The position numbers and the translations under genes are program-made. 64,000 nucleotides of DNA from Ectobius pallidus (taxonomy: Eukaryota > Arthropoda > Insecta > Blattodea > Ectobiidae): NCBI GenBank assembly GCA_964059195.1, contig CAXKWD010000001.1:157964532-158028531 (forward strand), in the 5' to 3' direction. Of the stretch, positions 35,824 to 47,329 are shown in pieces. Below the pieces are notes generated by a model. It was given only the letters and a program-made list of their open reading frames with translations, was not told where the DNA came from and did not search any database. Each line of letters opens with the position of its first letter. Within the stretch, counting starts at the first letter, position 1.

Positions 35824-38800
35824 CTTAAAAAAAATAACACTTCTTTTATCTGTTATGTCAATGGCATGGATTCAACAGTAAAACTGAGTAATAATTTTAC
35901 AATTGTGCTAATTTTTGAAGGCAATTTCCAATAGCCAGCTGATTAATTATAAAACAAAGGGGTAAGCTTTATAAGAATAATTTCCATGATAGGTAAATGA
36001 CTACGGTATTACAGATGCGAATGTGAAATGGTTAATAATGGTTATAATATTGTTATTATTATTGCTATTAATATTATATTATTGTATAATTGTACTGTGG
36101 ATAGATTTCTTGGAACTTACGCAGCCAATATATTATTATTCATTTGCAGAATTACAGAAAACAGTAATAATAAAGTCATAAGAAAATATGACAACAACGT
36201 GTTATTCGCATCCGTTAACTTTCCTAGAAAAGTGATAATATACATCAATAAAGAACTTTGTATCCTGGATCGAAACGCATAACACTGTAAATGCAATTGA
36301 TGAATCATTCAGGTTATTCTTGGAATGGAAGAGGTTTATGCGAGTTGTAGGTACATTTAACTGCAGAATCTATTCACAGGTACATTATCAAAGCCAATAC
36401 CTGAAACCGCATTTAATAAAACTACTTTATGTTGCTGCTATTTGTAACATTTGATGTATTTATTGTTTGATGAAAATAAACGGCTAGCAACGGCAGTCGG
36501 TATAATATTAATAATAATATTTCTGCTGTGACAAACCACCATTTGTTTCCTCGCTCATGATAACCTAAAGAATGGTTTCTTTCGTGACTGAAATTTAAAA
36601 TCAATTCAGCATTAAAGATTAAAGATAAATATGTACGGTGCTAATTTATTATGAAAAGCTAAAATAAAATCCGCGATACACTGAAATGGAATTTACACTA
36701 TTATTACCGATTGGTACGTACGTAGGCCTGATGTTGTCTTCTTAACTTACTTTCTCTATCCTTACCAGATGTACTGACGGTAGAAAAAGTAAAGTCCAAA
36801 AACACTATGTCTAGAAACATAACTCTCTGTGTTCTTCCATCTATGTAAAAAGAAAAAAATCGTATTAAAACGAAATTGTATATTTAAATTAGGCATTTCC
36901 TGTCACTCTTCCTATCACTTCAAATGAAGAAATTTCCTCGAAAAAAAAAGAGTATACAAGTTATTGTTTAAATAGTAATTACTAACTTCTTCCACTAATA
37001 CCTAAAGGATTTGCTTGAATATATATATTTAATTAGCCGTCCAAATTATTTTTAAGTCCTTCCTTGCGAACGCATAGCTTTGCGAATGAGACTATTTGAT
37101 GTATACTCAGGGTATGCGTCTACTTATTCTTTGTCTGAATAAGAAAGAGAAAATTGCAAGAACGGAGCATATGGTAGAATAAGTCAAGTGTTTTACATTT
37201 TTATAAAACTTTCATTAATTAACTCACGATTCTGGGAAGAAATCCATAATCAATAATACCGTAATAGGCCTACCAACTCGCTTGTCTGTATGGTTAAATA
37301 TACTGTATTTGTGCTGGTTACTGTTTCATATCATAGAAAGATCCTAAGTAATAAGGTATCTTTAATAAAACCGCTAGCAAGAAGAACACTTAACCTAATA
37401 TTACACGTGACCGTAAGTGCTCTAAGTCAAATCATAACTTAATCACAGGGTATGTAGAAATGGTATCTTCATTATTATTCAAGTGCGGATAATAATTATC
37501 TGAAATCTTATGTTCATAATTCAAATAATATAACAATTTGAATTACTGTGAAGATTAGATATCTCGGATATCTAATTACTGATTAGTTGATTACATAGTA
37601 CTTTGAAATTGATATATTCATAGTAATAATGCCCATAAGAATCTACTGCATTACAAAGATGAATAATGAAAGAATCCATCATATTTTCTATATCTTATTA
37701 TTTTATAACAAAGACACAAATAACAGAACAGTTCGAGGGTAGTGATAACTGATCAAAGAATGCACTGATGTTATATCTGGTGATCAAGCTGGCCTTATGG
37801 AGCAAGTCCTACATGTACTTCTTTTTACAGTCGATGTAAGAGGGTGTTAGAGAATTATAGCTAAACGTTTAAACAATAAACCGTTAGATACTGTCAAAAG
37901 TTACCTGAACATGTTTCGTGCATTTCTGACTCTGTTCAGTTTTTTCACCCTAGGTGTTAGAAAATTCTACATATATGAAGTTTAGTTTCTAATCTCAGTA
38001 TGAACTCGTAGAAATGTTAAATGTTAAAGTATAGCCTGTAATCCATCTTGAGTGAGGTAACAAGGTGTTTACCATTTAAACCTTTCCATCAAGTTTCTAT
38101 CGAGGGTTTTTTGACCAGATCGAACCTATAGTTTCTACATTCCCACCACTTGCGAACTATTGTGAGGATCGGCCATCCCAGTGGTTACAAAAGGCCAAGG
38201 AACAATTGAACGAGATTAATTAATGGGATTAATTACTTCGCTTCCCATCAGAAGAGAGGAGAGTATGACTGTCCGAAAAATCTTTTTCCTTAATCGCGTT
38301 TGAACTTGCGAACGTTGGGTCTAAAGACAAACTTCAACTCACTATACGACTGGGGTTAGCTTGTTCTTTGTTCTACTAAACCAGGTTTTGACATTAGTCA
38401 CAATTTCTTATTTCACGAGTAAATCATTCTCCGAGGCAAACATATAATTAGATGAGGAGACTGTCTGTGACATAAAATTGTTCTTAATTTTCAAATGTTC
38501 ATACTTTCTTCCGTCCTGTTTTCCAAAACCAGAAGTTAGTGTAAAATTTGTCGACACATAAACAGAGGATGCAGGTGCATTCTGTGTTAGTTAATACTCA
38601 AAATCGCATCACATAAATACGAAGGGAGTGAAGGGTGTACCGCAAGGCACTGCATGGTTACATCTCAACTGTTCTGAAGTTTAGTGGCTCCAATGTGTAA
38701 TCGTTTGAGACTTGACAGTGATGGATGGTAGGGTTATGAACCGGAACTATTGTGTTTTACGACAATCGTCCGTTCTACGAAGTTATACAGTTGAAGACAA

Positions 38801-39066
38801 TCTTCAGTATTAAACACGACTTTTGTGCAATTTCTACGTAACACAGATCTACTAGCATCCATAGAGAAAGGACGTATAAGTTAGGGCAATGGCATATAGA
38901 ACTTCACTAATGGCCTATATGGATATCTACGTTAAAAAAATGCAGACGGTATGTGTTAACCCTCCTAGCCTCACAAGTGAACGGAAATCTTTTACGTACA
39001 TAAATATTGTGAGTCTTGTTCGGTTCTGAGTGACTTAGGTCTAGTGATCTACTTATTATTAATAAT
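35824..39066. other. Long featureless AT-rich stretch
   Basis: I see no gene, SINE, LINE or inverted-repeat element in these 3.2 kb. Open frames are short and low-complexity. It is one of the longest stretches here without a recognisable transposon. Confidence 0.45.
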
Positions 39067-39720
39067 TAGGGTTCGGATGTTTATGACATGCCAAATTTTT
39101 ATACTGACGTCCATTCTCGCCGCAAACACAAATTAAATATGAATTTGTTATCCTAATCGGACCGTTCTAATTTTGCGAATAAAATCATATTTTGGTAATT
39201 TTCATGGACTTCGTCATGGGCGTCATATTTCAGTTATAAATTGGGTAAAAGAACACATTTATGCAGTATGTGCACTAAATTGTCGACTTTTTATTTTTTT
39301 ATGTTTTTTTACGAAAAAGAGTCACGAATATTTTGGTTTTACTATAACGGAAATGTGAAGGGACAATAACAAGTAATATCACAATTACTTCTTCCTCGTT
39401 GTTGTTAACAACATCCAATATACATGTTTTAAAATATTTTCAGTTCACATTTGCAGTGGTATCTGGAAACATTAACAGAATAGAAGTTCGTTAATTTAAA
39501 ACTGTAAATCACCTGTAAAATTTTTAAAAAGACTATCTGATTGAATTAATGCGATGTAATAATTTAGTGGCATTAAACGCTTTAAAATGGAACATTTATG
39601 TTTAGAAAATACTTTTTTTATGAGGTCAAATTTAGGATGTTTGTGTCATATTTAGTCATTTTAAGGTCATATTTGCAGTCAACTTCTCAACTTTTTTATG
39701 TCATAAACATCCGAACCCTA
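39067..39720. mobile_element. hAT-like MITE, 654 bp
   Basis: The terminal inverted repeat TAGGGTTCGGATGTTTATGACA at the left has its complement (ATGTCATAAACATCCGAACCCTA) at the right end. The 8-bp flanks TTAATAAT and CTAATAAG agree at 6 of 8 positions, compatible with an aged hAT duplication. The right subterminal zone has repeated AGGTCATATTT/GGTCAAATTT motifs, reminiscent of the ATGACC repeats in the 7.0 kb element. No coding capacity. Confidence 0.75.
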
Positions 39721-40231
39721 CTAATAAGTAATAACTTCCTCAAGGAAGCGACCGACCGTATACAATTCAAGATTCGGAAAACACATCCAACTATAAGGTC
39801 GCCGGAAACATAAAGGGAATATGAATTGAATTCTGTCAATACGTTATGACAGTACAATGCATTCATAAAATAGTGGTTACATTACAAGTATTTTATTGCA
39901 GTGCAATATACCTTTCGAAAATCAGGCCCCCCTAGCTCTCAGGGAAAGGAAAAAATGTATATTAATAATTATAGTTAGGTGTTTTTCTTTATGGCAATTA
40001 TTTAAAAGTCAGTAGAGACATAAAAAGTTTGCAGAAGTTTTACCAAAACGACAACATGGAAGCAGATTCTACAGTGGATTAGGAAAAGGGTGAAATATTA
40101 AATTAAACAATTTTTGTTTGTGTGACAAATATGATATATCAGTTATTTTGTTTTCATAACATAATGAGTAGGCTATTATTTCCATTGTTCCATGTGTTAT
40201 TAAACTTTTCTTATAAATAGTAGTAAGTATT
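39721..40231. other. No recognisable feature
   Basis: No gene or repeat assigned. Confidence 0.45.
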
Positions 40232-40750
40232 ATAACTTAGGCAATGATTTCTTGTTTACGTTGGCATGTCTTAGAGTATGGTAAACAAATTTCCTAACTA
40301 GTTTTTGAGTGCTAAAGTAGCATAAAATGTGAATTTCATTAGTTCAATAATTATTTAAAAATTTTCCGGGGGTCGAACCCCGACTTAGGTAACGATTTCT
40401 TGTTTACGTCATGTCTTATAGTATGGTAAACAAATTTGCTAACTAGATTTTCAGTGCTAAAATAGCGTAAAATGTGATTTTCATTAGTTCAATATTTAAA
40501 ATTTTTCCGGGGGTGCACCCCTAACTTAGGTAACGATTTCTTCTTTACCTTGGCATGTTTTAGAGTACGGTAAACAAATATGCTAGCTAGTTTTTCAGTG
40601 CTAAAATAGCATAAAATGTGATTTTCATTAGTTCAACATTTAAAAATTTTCCGGGGGTGGACCCCTGACCCCCCTTTCTTAGGGATATTCGATACCCCCA
40701 AACACCCCGGTACTTCCGACCCTCCCCGAAATTATTTTCTGGCTACGTCA
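40232..40750. repeat. Three-copy tandem repeat in a truncated hAT-like element
   Basis: Three units of about 140-150 bp start near 40,232, 40,382 and 40,523. Each runs from ACTTAGGTAACGATTTCTTG through ATGGTAAACAAATTTGCTAA and AGTGCTAAAATAGC to TTTAAAAATTTTCCGGGGGT. The C-rich sequence after the third unit ends in GGCTACGTCATTG, similar to a hAT-type terminus of the CAATGACGTAGCC kind. No matching left end is seen. Confidence 0.7.
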
Positions 40751-41540
40751 TTGTTGCACTTATTATAGGCCTAATGTCACAAAGTGGCCCAAGAAGTTAA
40801 AGTGACAAAAATAAATACTGTAAATTAAAATAATTGGCACCCTCTAAAAAAATTCATAAGGACGCCCTTGAATATAAGGACTTACATTATGTTCATTGTA
40901 AGATAAAATGCCGGCATTTTGCCTAAGATCCGGTCTCTAATAATAATCATACTACACATATTTCAATAAATTGGTTCACATAGGAGAACGGTTAGAAAAT
41001 CTTTGACATCACTGTAAACAATTGACTTGATATTTATCATTCAAGCTTCAAGCCATTTAAATTTTTTATGTAGAATCTTTGTCAGATGTTCTGAAAGGGA
41101 AGTTTTACCAGCGATTCTAAGCCGCCTCAGGGAATTCACTGATGCGTTCTAATGAATATCTTAAATGGGGTTGTTTGCTTTTGAATTTGCCTCAAAACTC
41201 TGAAGCCTCCGTTTATTTAAAAATGTGAACTACTGTACCCATATTATATATCTGCCTACCATGGTAATGAATATTTTATAGCAATTTTTTGTTGTTCGTT
41301 CCGTTTTGTCTTGGTTCTGAATATAAATTTGGGCAAAAGCTAATTGTAGACTTATGTTCCGTATTATAGTCATGACTTCAAGCATTTTTTTGTTTTCTCT
41401 AGCCATACGATACTACATTACCGTATATATAATCTACTGTTGGGTTGAGGAACCAGTGTTTGACCATAAAAGTCGATGTTATAATAACATAATAATACAT
41501 TTTATTTGCTCCTCATTTTAATAGGCCTACTTTTTTCCTA
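40751..41540. other. No recognisable feature
   Basis: AT-rich with no assigned gene or repeat. Confidence 0.45.
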
Positions 41541-42225
41541 TAGTGAGTTCCACGCAAGAGTTGGCCAACGATGCGGGTTTCTGCGACGTGGCGGCCACAG
41601 CTCTAACTCCCGAGCGATCGGGTGAAATATCTACGCAAATAAAGCCTCTAACTGTGTAACGATTCAGGTTCTCACATTTACAGTTCGAATTGCAATGAAA
41701 ATAACCACGCAGCTCATCACAAGAGATGTTGGAAATGTCCTCCTCTTGCATCCACACAACATTGGCACCATTTTAGTAAATTTTCTTTCACGCGCATAAT
41801 TTCAGCTTCCGAGATAGAGTTCACTTCTCTTGTGATATTGGCTATAAGTTCTTATAATGTATGGGAAATTGACTTTTACGCTTTGTTTTTAAAATTTCTC
41901 CATAATTAATAGTCAATACTGTTAGAAGAACTTAAAGACAATATCACAAGAGAATCTCTGAAGCTGAACTTATGTGAGTGACAGAAAATTTCTTGAAAAG
42001 TAGCCAATGTTGTGTGGATACAAGAGAACATTTCCAACATTTCTTGTGATGAGGTACGTAGTTATTTTCATTGTAATTCAAACTGTAAATGTGAGAACCT
42101 GAACCATTACACCGTTAGCGGCTTTATTCGCGTAGATATTTCACCCGATCGCTCGGGTGTTACAGCAGGGACCGCCGCGACGCAGAAACCCGCATGATTG
42201 GCCAACTCTTGCGTGGAACTCACTG
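41541..42225. mobile_element. Large foldback (palindromic) mariner-like element, 685 bp
   Basis: Two arms of roughly 300 bp are reverse complements of each other. The left runs from TAGTGAGTTCCACGCAAGAG inward. The right ends in CTTGCGTGGAACTCACTG. The left end follows TA and the right is followed by CA, compatible with a mutated TA duplication. Each arm corresponds to the single terminal segment at 18.4 kb, including the transposase C-terminal region (EDISNISCDELRGYFHCN on the minus strand, its mate on the plus strand). The centre (about 41,860-41,930) is non-palindromic. Confidence 0.85.
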
Positions 42226-42529
42226 CAGAATAGACTAAAAAGAAATTTAGGCTAGTGGTGCACCCCTGAAAGAGAGAAATCTCATCGTCCAGGGAGCAGT
42301 CCGCTTACAACAATCTATAAACTTTTGATACAGAGACATAAGATATAAAAGATCAAATTGTAAATGTTTAGGTTGAGCTCCAGATTAATCAAGTTAAAAG
42401 TGTAGAGTCATTTTACATACTATGTTGAGTTGAGTGTTAAGTTTTGATCCACGTTTTAAGGTGTTCTGAATATAAAAATACCTATCTGTCTTTTAGCAGC
42501 ATAACAGCTTATCTATAAGACGGAATAGT

Positions 42530-42740
42530 ACATTATGAAACAAGCCTATATGACATTTCGTGTGCTTTTATTCTCTCTGATGTTAGCTTATCCGAATTAG
42601 GTTAACTATTTCTCATGTGCACTATTGGCAGCATTGGTTAGAGTGTGATAACTCGAATCGATCCATCGTTTGTTGATTCATAGAATGTCGTGATCTCGCA
42701 GCTGGTAGATTTGTTTTTATATAGCAAAGTAAGAAAGTAA
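42530..42740 (+). repeat. Repeat family A, partial copy
   Basis: It carries GTGTGCTTTTATTC, the TGTTAGCTTATCCGAATTAG block, GTGCACTATTGGCAGCATTG and the GTTGATTCATAGAATGTCGT block in the order seen at 5.8 and 14.8 kb. The 5' part is missing. Confidence 0.65.
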
Positions 42741-43016
42741 TTACAATTTAAACAGTAACTTACAATAACTCACACCAACTCATTGAAAATTTCACAAGTA
42801 TGGAGTCAAAATTGCGGATAAAACCGTGTATTCTGCGAAAAAAAGGCACGTAGGCCCAGTTCCCTATCACTAAGTTTAACCTTACCTCTCAATCTCAGGG
42901 AGAACAGAGTTTTGCATGAGAGTGACACAACTGAATACACTCTTATCCTTTGCGGCCAGAAAAATAAACGAGAATTTGAAAAAGAAAAAGAAGAAATCAT
43001 AGTCGTATATTAGTTA

Positions 43017-43575
43017 TTAAGTGCCAGTATGGTACTTTATGAGATTGTGTGGGGGACGAAAAAATGTCTGTCCGTCTGTCCGTCCGTGCGTCTGTACGCA
43101 CCATAACTCAAATACGCTTCTTCGGATTTTCATGAAACTTGGAAAACACATTTATAATGTCCATGGGAAGAACCCTATTGATATTGAACCAAATCGGTTC
43201 ACCGGTACCGGAGTAATGCCCAATTTAGTGCCTATTTTTATAGATTATGGCGCTTTTCTAATAGAAAGGCGCCATAACTCAAGTACGCTATATCGGATTT
43301 CCATTAAACTTGGTATACGAATTTATGACATCCATGAAAAGTTCCCTATTGAATTTGAACCTAATCTGTTGTCCGGTACCGGAGTAAAACCCAATTTGGT
43401 GTCTATTTTAAAGGCGCAATAACTCAAATGCGCTTTATCGGATTTTATGATACTTCGTATACGCATTTATAATGTCCATGGGAAGACGTCTATTGATATT
43501 CGACCAAATCGGTTGTCCAGTACCGGAATAATCCCAAATTTAGTGCCTTTTATGTTAGTATATGAGAAGTCATCC
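43017..43575 (-). repeat. Modular interspersed repeat C, reverse-orientation copy
   Basis: It starts (plus-strand view) with TTAAGTGCCAGTATGGTACT and TGTCTGTCCGTCTGTCCGTC. Modules with GCCATAACTCAAATACGC, GGATTTTCATGAAACTTGG, CATTTATAATGTCCATGGG and ACCGGTACCGGAGTAATGCC then repeat about three times. It matches 22.4-23.3 kb in reverse complement. A 133-codon open frame across it is a by-product of the repeat. Confidence 0.8.
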
Positions 43576-44409
43576 CAGGAATCTGAATATTGATATTCTG
43601 CCAGAGAATTGTTCAAAACATACCGAACCAACTGTTATTTCCAGATTCAAGCCGGTCAATAGCACTTAGTAATTTTTTCCCACATAGAGAAATACATTTT
43701 TAAAAATAAGTTATGTACATGTTGCCAAGATATTACTAAATTCTTGTACGCCATCAAAGAATTTTGTTGCTAAGAGATCGTTCTTCATTTTCGGCGTGGA
43801 TCAAAATTAGTAGTGATTTGAGAAACATTTCTGTTTCTCAAAAGCATATAAAATGGAATCTCCGAAGACTTCAACTTCCGAAACCACACTCACTAGGCTT
43901 AGAATTCAGGTATTTATAGCCTGTGGTTTTTGTCCTGGTTTCTTTTATAACTTCGGCATGAGTAGGTTATTTGTAATCTTGGAAGCGTATTTCTTGCGTG
44001 AAACACCCAAATTAGAAGATAAAGAGTATAATTTTAATAAATATTATTGCTTCATTTAATATTAAAGAGCCCATTATATCCATGTAGGAGATAATGGTTT
44101 AAGAACTTCTGACTTTTATAGCCTACGTATTTTGGGATGTTGCCTAATGGAATTAGTGCTTATGTAATTTTAGAACAACGTTTTTTATGAAGTTATAGGC
44201 CTAGCAGCGCGTCTCATGTTGTACTGTAGATACTGTAGATACTGTAGATACAAGTCATTTATTGATAGTCTACAGCAGAGGTACACATAGTTCCTCGTAT
44301 AGGCCTAACCCGCCGGCCGCGGAAGAGTTTGATCAGGTCCTTAGCGTAGAGAAAATGTTGATACGAGCGAACAAAGATAACATCAACCTGCATACATAAA
44401 TGTAGTAGA
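43576..44409. other. Mostly featureless; short tandem repeat
   Basis: A 10-bp unit (TACTGTAGAT) occurs three times at 44,221-44,252. A possible first coding exon inside this stretch is listed separately. Confidence 0.45.
43853..43909 (+). CDS. Weak candidate first exon
   Basis: An ATG in good context (AAAATGG) opens 19 codons, MESPKTSTSETTLTRLRIQ, ending at CAG followed by GTATTT, a moderate donor. An ATATAAAA stretch abuts the ATG, too close to be its TATA box. The peptide is Ser/Thr-rich and unrecognised. The frame stays open past the donor to 44,059. A chance arrangement is quite possible. Confidence 0.12.
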
Positions 44410-44482
44410 CCTGGTCCGGGATCGAACTCTCAATCTTGCGCACAGAAAGCCAGCACGATACTGACTGTACCAAAGCCGACTC
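44410..44482 (-). repeat. tRNA-derived SINE head
   Basis: The minus strand reads GAGTCGGCTTTGGTACAGTC (box A region) and, about 50 bp on, AGAGTTCGATCCCGGACCAG (box B). The promoter spacing is right for a tRNA-like head. The anticodon region is not convincingly folded. Confidence 0.65.
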
Positions 44483-44732
44483 ACTTATTTGTAAACTGAT
44501 GCAATCCAGAAGGAATAAGTTCAACAAAGGAAGCCTTGTTCGGTTTATAACATCCTTGCAAACAAATATATTGAAAATCAGAGTCTGAGCACAAAGATAT
44601 CTGCGTTTGAGACTATGAGAATGTTTGGAGAATCCATGTTATTACATCTGTTTCTTGGAGTATTGTAAATATAAATAAAATCGCTAAGAAGTTCACACAA
44701 AATTAACCTAAAATGGCGCAATGAAATAATGT

Positions 44733-45020
44733 GTGTTCACAGAATCGACTGCTCAGAGGGGAGGGAATCGTTGGGTCACGTGGTGCAGGCAAGGGCTGAA
44801 ACTTGATGGCGGTCTATATGGTGATCAGCAAATAATTAGCTTTAATGAAATTAGATTAGACCATGTACCGTATTTTTATAGAATATCCAAAATTGGATTA
44901 AACCCTATTTCGCCCGAAGGTATATTAGGGTTAGAGATAATAAAAAATGAGTTAACAATAGTTATTTATGAAACAAGTGGCGAAAACGAGATTTTCTATG
45001 TTCGCGAAACGAGCCCGTAA
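44733..45020 (+). other. Unidentified open frame after a possible splice acceptor
   Basis: A 95-codon frame runs from a GTGTTCACAG acceptor-like site to a TAA at 45,018-45,020. The peptide has acidic and aromatic stretches (ISFNEIRLDHVPYFYRIS, LTIVIYETSGENEIFYVRE) that look more like protein than the surroundings. I recognise no family. A second open frame follows at 45,132-45,353 in another register, so this may be the decayed remains of one ORF. Confidence 0.2.
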
Positions 45021-45514
45021 GAGCGTGTGTAGCAATCCTATGAGCAAACTAAAACCATTTTACCATGTGTAACATACAATATGTTTTAGACAGACTTTAA
45101 TATTTGTGAAATACAAATTTTATCGCGTGCCGTGCAGCGATATTGGGAACTTCCAGCCGTCCTGCCACCTAGTATGCACTTGTGCAGCAAGGCTTTGATT
45201 TTCTGGTGCATGGCTCCCAACATATTATGGGATGGAGTGGAGAACGCTTTCCAGCGATCAAGGATTACCAAAATATTTTTTCTTATCGAGGCTAGTGTTC
45301 ACGGAATGACAGTGATGAAATTAACTGCTTTACTAGAAATTCTTATAAGATAGAAGAATAATTTCTTTAACATTAAATGTTGTTAATTGTTTTTATTTGT
45401 GTTATTTTTTATGCATAAGTAACTTAATCGTTTTAGAACTTATTTTTGAAGCATTATGCCATAACAAGGTAAGTAAAAAACATTTGAAACTTTGTTCACG
45501 ACTTATATTAATGA
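45021..45514. other. No recognised gene
   Basis: A 73-codon plus-strand open frame (45,132-45,353) carries no motif I know. The rest is AT-rich. Confidence 0.4.
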
Positions 45515-46356
45515 CTAGCTTAAAAGACCCAGCGTCGCCCGGGTTTTGTATTTTGTAATTGGAAATTAGCTTATGAAGGATTTTCAATTTTAAATTCTAG
45601 GTCCTTATATAGGCATTTATAATTTGAAATAGGATGAACGACTTATTACACTCAAACTATTCCCTCAGAAAACGCTTGATATAGTTTTTTATGGCTCATA
45701 GAGGATCTGGAATGTTGCACCCCATCGCTTGTACAGTGCACAGCAAGCCTGGTAGAGGTTTAAATAAGAAGAAACAGAAATTCCTGTAACATAAAATTGT
45801 AATATCGAGGCGGGAAATTTCCCACTCTTATGTTACCATAAAGCATTATCACTTTCATACTTTTCTCTCCAAAAACCTGCGATATAGGCCTAATATAATA
45901 ATATACACATTACCATACCTCGTTTTGTTTTCTCTATGTCCAGGGTAGAGAAAGTTATGTGATTCCATTATTTTAGTGGATTTCATTCTGTAATATTTAT
46001 TTATAACATGAATTATTTTGATAACTTCTCTTATTTGTCAAAATTGCATTTCATTTGTTTTTTCCAAGCCCACCTGATACCATTTGGCAACAATATATTC
46101 TGTGATCTGGAATTGATAATTCTATGTAAAAAGAGATTAAGTATTTTCAAAAACATTTAATTTTTGGCATTTAGAATCAGAATTTTTCAAAATCCTTTCT
46201 TAGTGAGCACGTACATTATGAAACGAAGGTACTGTCAAAATTCCAAGTCTCTACCTGTTATAGTTTAGGCTGTACGTTGATTCCTGTCATTCAGTCAATC
46301 AGTCAGTCAGTCATTCATTCAGTCAGTCAGGACAAAGCCTTTTATATATAAAGAGA
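45515..46356 (+). repeat. Long interspersed repeat B, copy 2
   Basis: It aligns end to end with 13,668-14,590: the AGCTTAAAAGACCCAGCGTC head, TGGCTCATAGAGGAT, CCCATCGCTTGTACAGT, a single (not duplicated) TGTTTTCTCTATGTCCAGGG block, then a CAGT run and GGACAAAGCCTTTTATATAT. Its 3' end supplies the TATA-like motif listed next and directly abuts the candidate first exon of the decapeptide-repeat gene. Confidence 0.75.
46343..46353 (+). promoter_or_regulatory. TATA-like box at the edge of a repeat
   Basis: TATATATAAAG matches the TATA consensus. A start about 30 bp downstream would fall near 46,373-46,378, giving a leader of about 30 bases before the ATG at 46,409. The motif belongs to the 3' tail of interspersed repeat B, and such AT stretches are common here, so promoter function is inferred only. 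Confidence 0.3.
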
Positions 46357-46408
46357 TACTACAGAAACCTCTACATGCAGGCACAAATTTGGATTTACGC
46401 AATTGGCT

Positions 46409-46430
46409 ATGCAATATATGAGTGTTCAAG
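46409..46430 (+). CDS. Candidate first coding exon of the decapeptide-repeat gene
   Basis: The ATG at 46,409 has a G at -3 and opens MQYMSVQ plus one base, ending at TTCAAG. GTAAGTG follows at 46,431 and is a near-consensus donor. The frame upstream is closed by a TAA at 46,349, so this ATG is the first available one. The exon ends with one leftover base (G) that completes GCT (Ala) when joined to CT at 47,330, so the phase agrees with the repeat frame. If the exon starts at an acceptor instead, ATGCAG at 46,375-46,380 would give a 50-base internal exon. There is no signal peptide. The model is an inference from splice signals and phase. Confidence 0.35.
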
Positions 46431-47329
46431 GTAAGTGTATATGCATTGATTTTATTTAGGCGCGCAACATAACCGAGGTAAATTGACTTTCCTTCATATT
46501 GAAGATATCTTTATATCTTCAGTTATCATTGATTTAAACTAAGGAAGTATATATTTCTGCGAGTCAATACCCTGGAGAGATTTCTCAATACTTGACATGA
46601 GTACTTTAAGAAGAGTTCGTTTTAATACATTTTAGAACTGTTTATTCGGGTTAATCTCAACGACATATTCCAGCATCAATTTCACTCACCTAAAACTAAG
46701 TCACATATCACAGATTTATTGCTAGCACATTATTTGCTAATATTGACAAATATGATACCATATTACTCAATTCTAAATATTATATAGGCCCTTTCACAGA
46801 CATTCAAGAATTCTAAGAAGAGGTTAATTGCTATTTATGTATCGAGTAGGCAAAGCATAGCTTTAGCCAAAAACATGGGATGTAGACTTTTACAGCTTAT
46901 TCCTTCGGTAGAACAATAACAAACTTTCAACAAAAAAATATTCATCGTCCAAGTTTCTTCTGCTTAAGCAACTTGTCTCTTTCCGATCTCCCTGGGGCGG
47001 GTCTTTTGAATATATTAGGTAATTCTCCCCTCTGTGTCTAGGTCCTAAATAACTTGCACGAAACTGTGTTCTTCGAGCTACGAGTTCTGCCCAACCATGT
47101 CTACATGATTATTAGGTGTTAGGTTATATAGAAGTTGAATTTCATCACTAAATGTGTCCTTCATTCCCTTTTCATTTATCTCGGTATTGTCTGAAAAATT
47201 TTCTCTGTAGGTCTACCTTGTTCTCGAATATTCTGAGTTTTTTGTTCTGAATTGTCGAAAAACGAATCCAGTTTCGCATCTACAGAGCACTACTCATAAT
47301 ATAATTGTTTTACATAACCCAAATTTCAG
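46431..47329 (+). other. Putative intron of the decapeptide-repeat gene
   Basis: An 899-base interval bounded by GTAAGTG and by ATTTCAG. It is AT-rich with stops in all frames. The last 40 bases (TAATATAATTGTTTTACATA, then ACCCAAATTTCAG) make an adequate branch/pyrimidine region for an insect intron. No repeat family was recognised inside it. Confidence 0.35.

Noticed and set aside
43021..43422. 133-codon plus-strand frame
   Set aside because: It lies wholly inside a copy of modular repeat C and simply reads through its modules.
43853..45020. Splicing of the 43,853 exon to the open frame at 44,743
   Set aside because: Phases disagree: the first ends in phase 0 and the second needs one carried base.
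46431..47329. GTAAGT-like donors elsewhere (for example 2,484 and 45,471)
   Set aside because: No pyrimidine tract or open exon beside them. They are expected by chance at this AT content.
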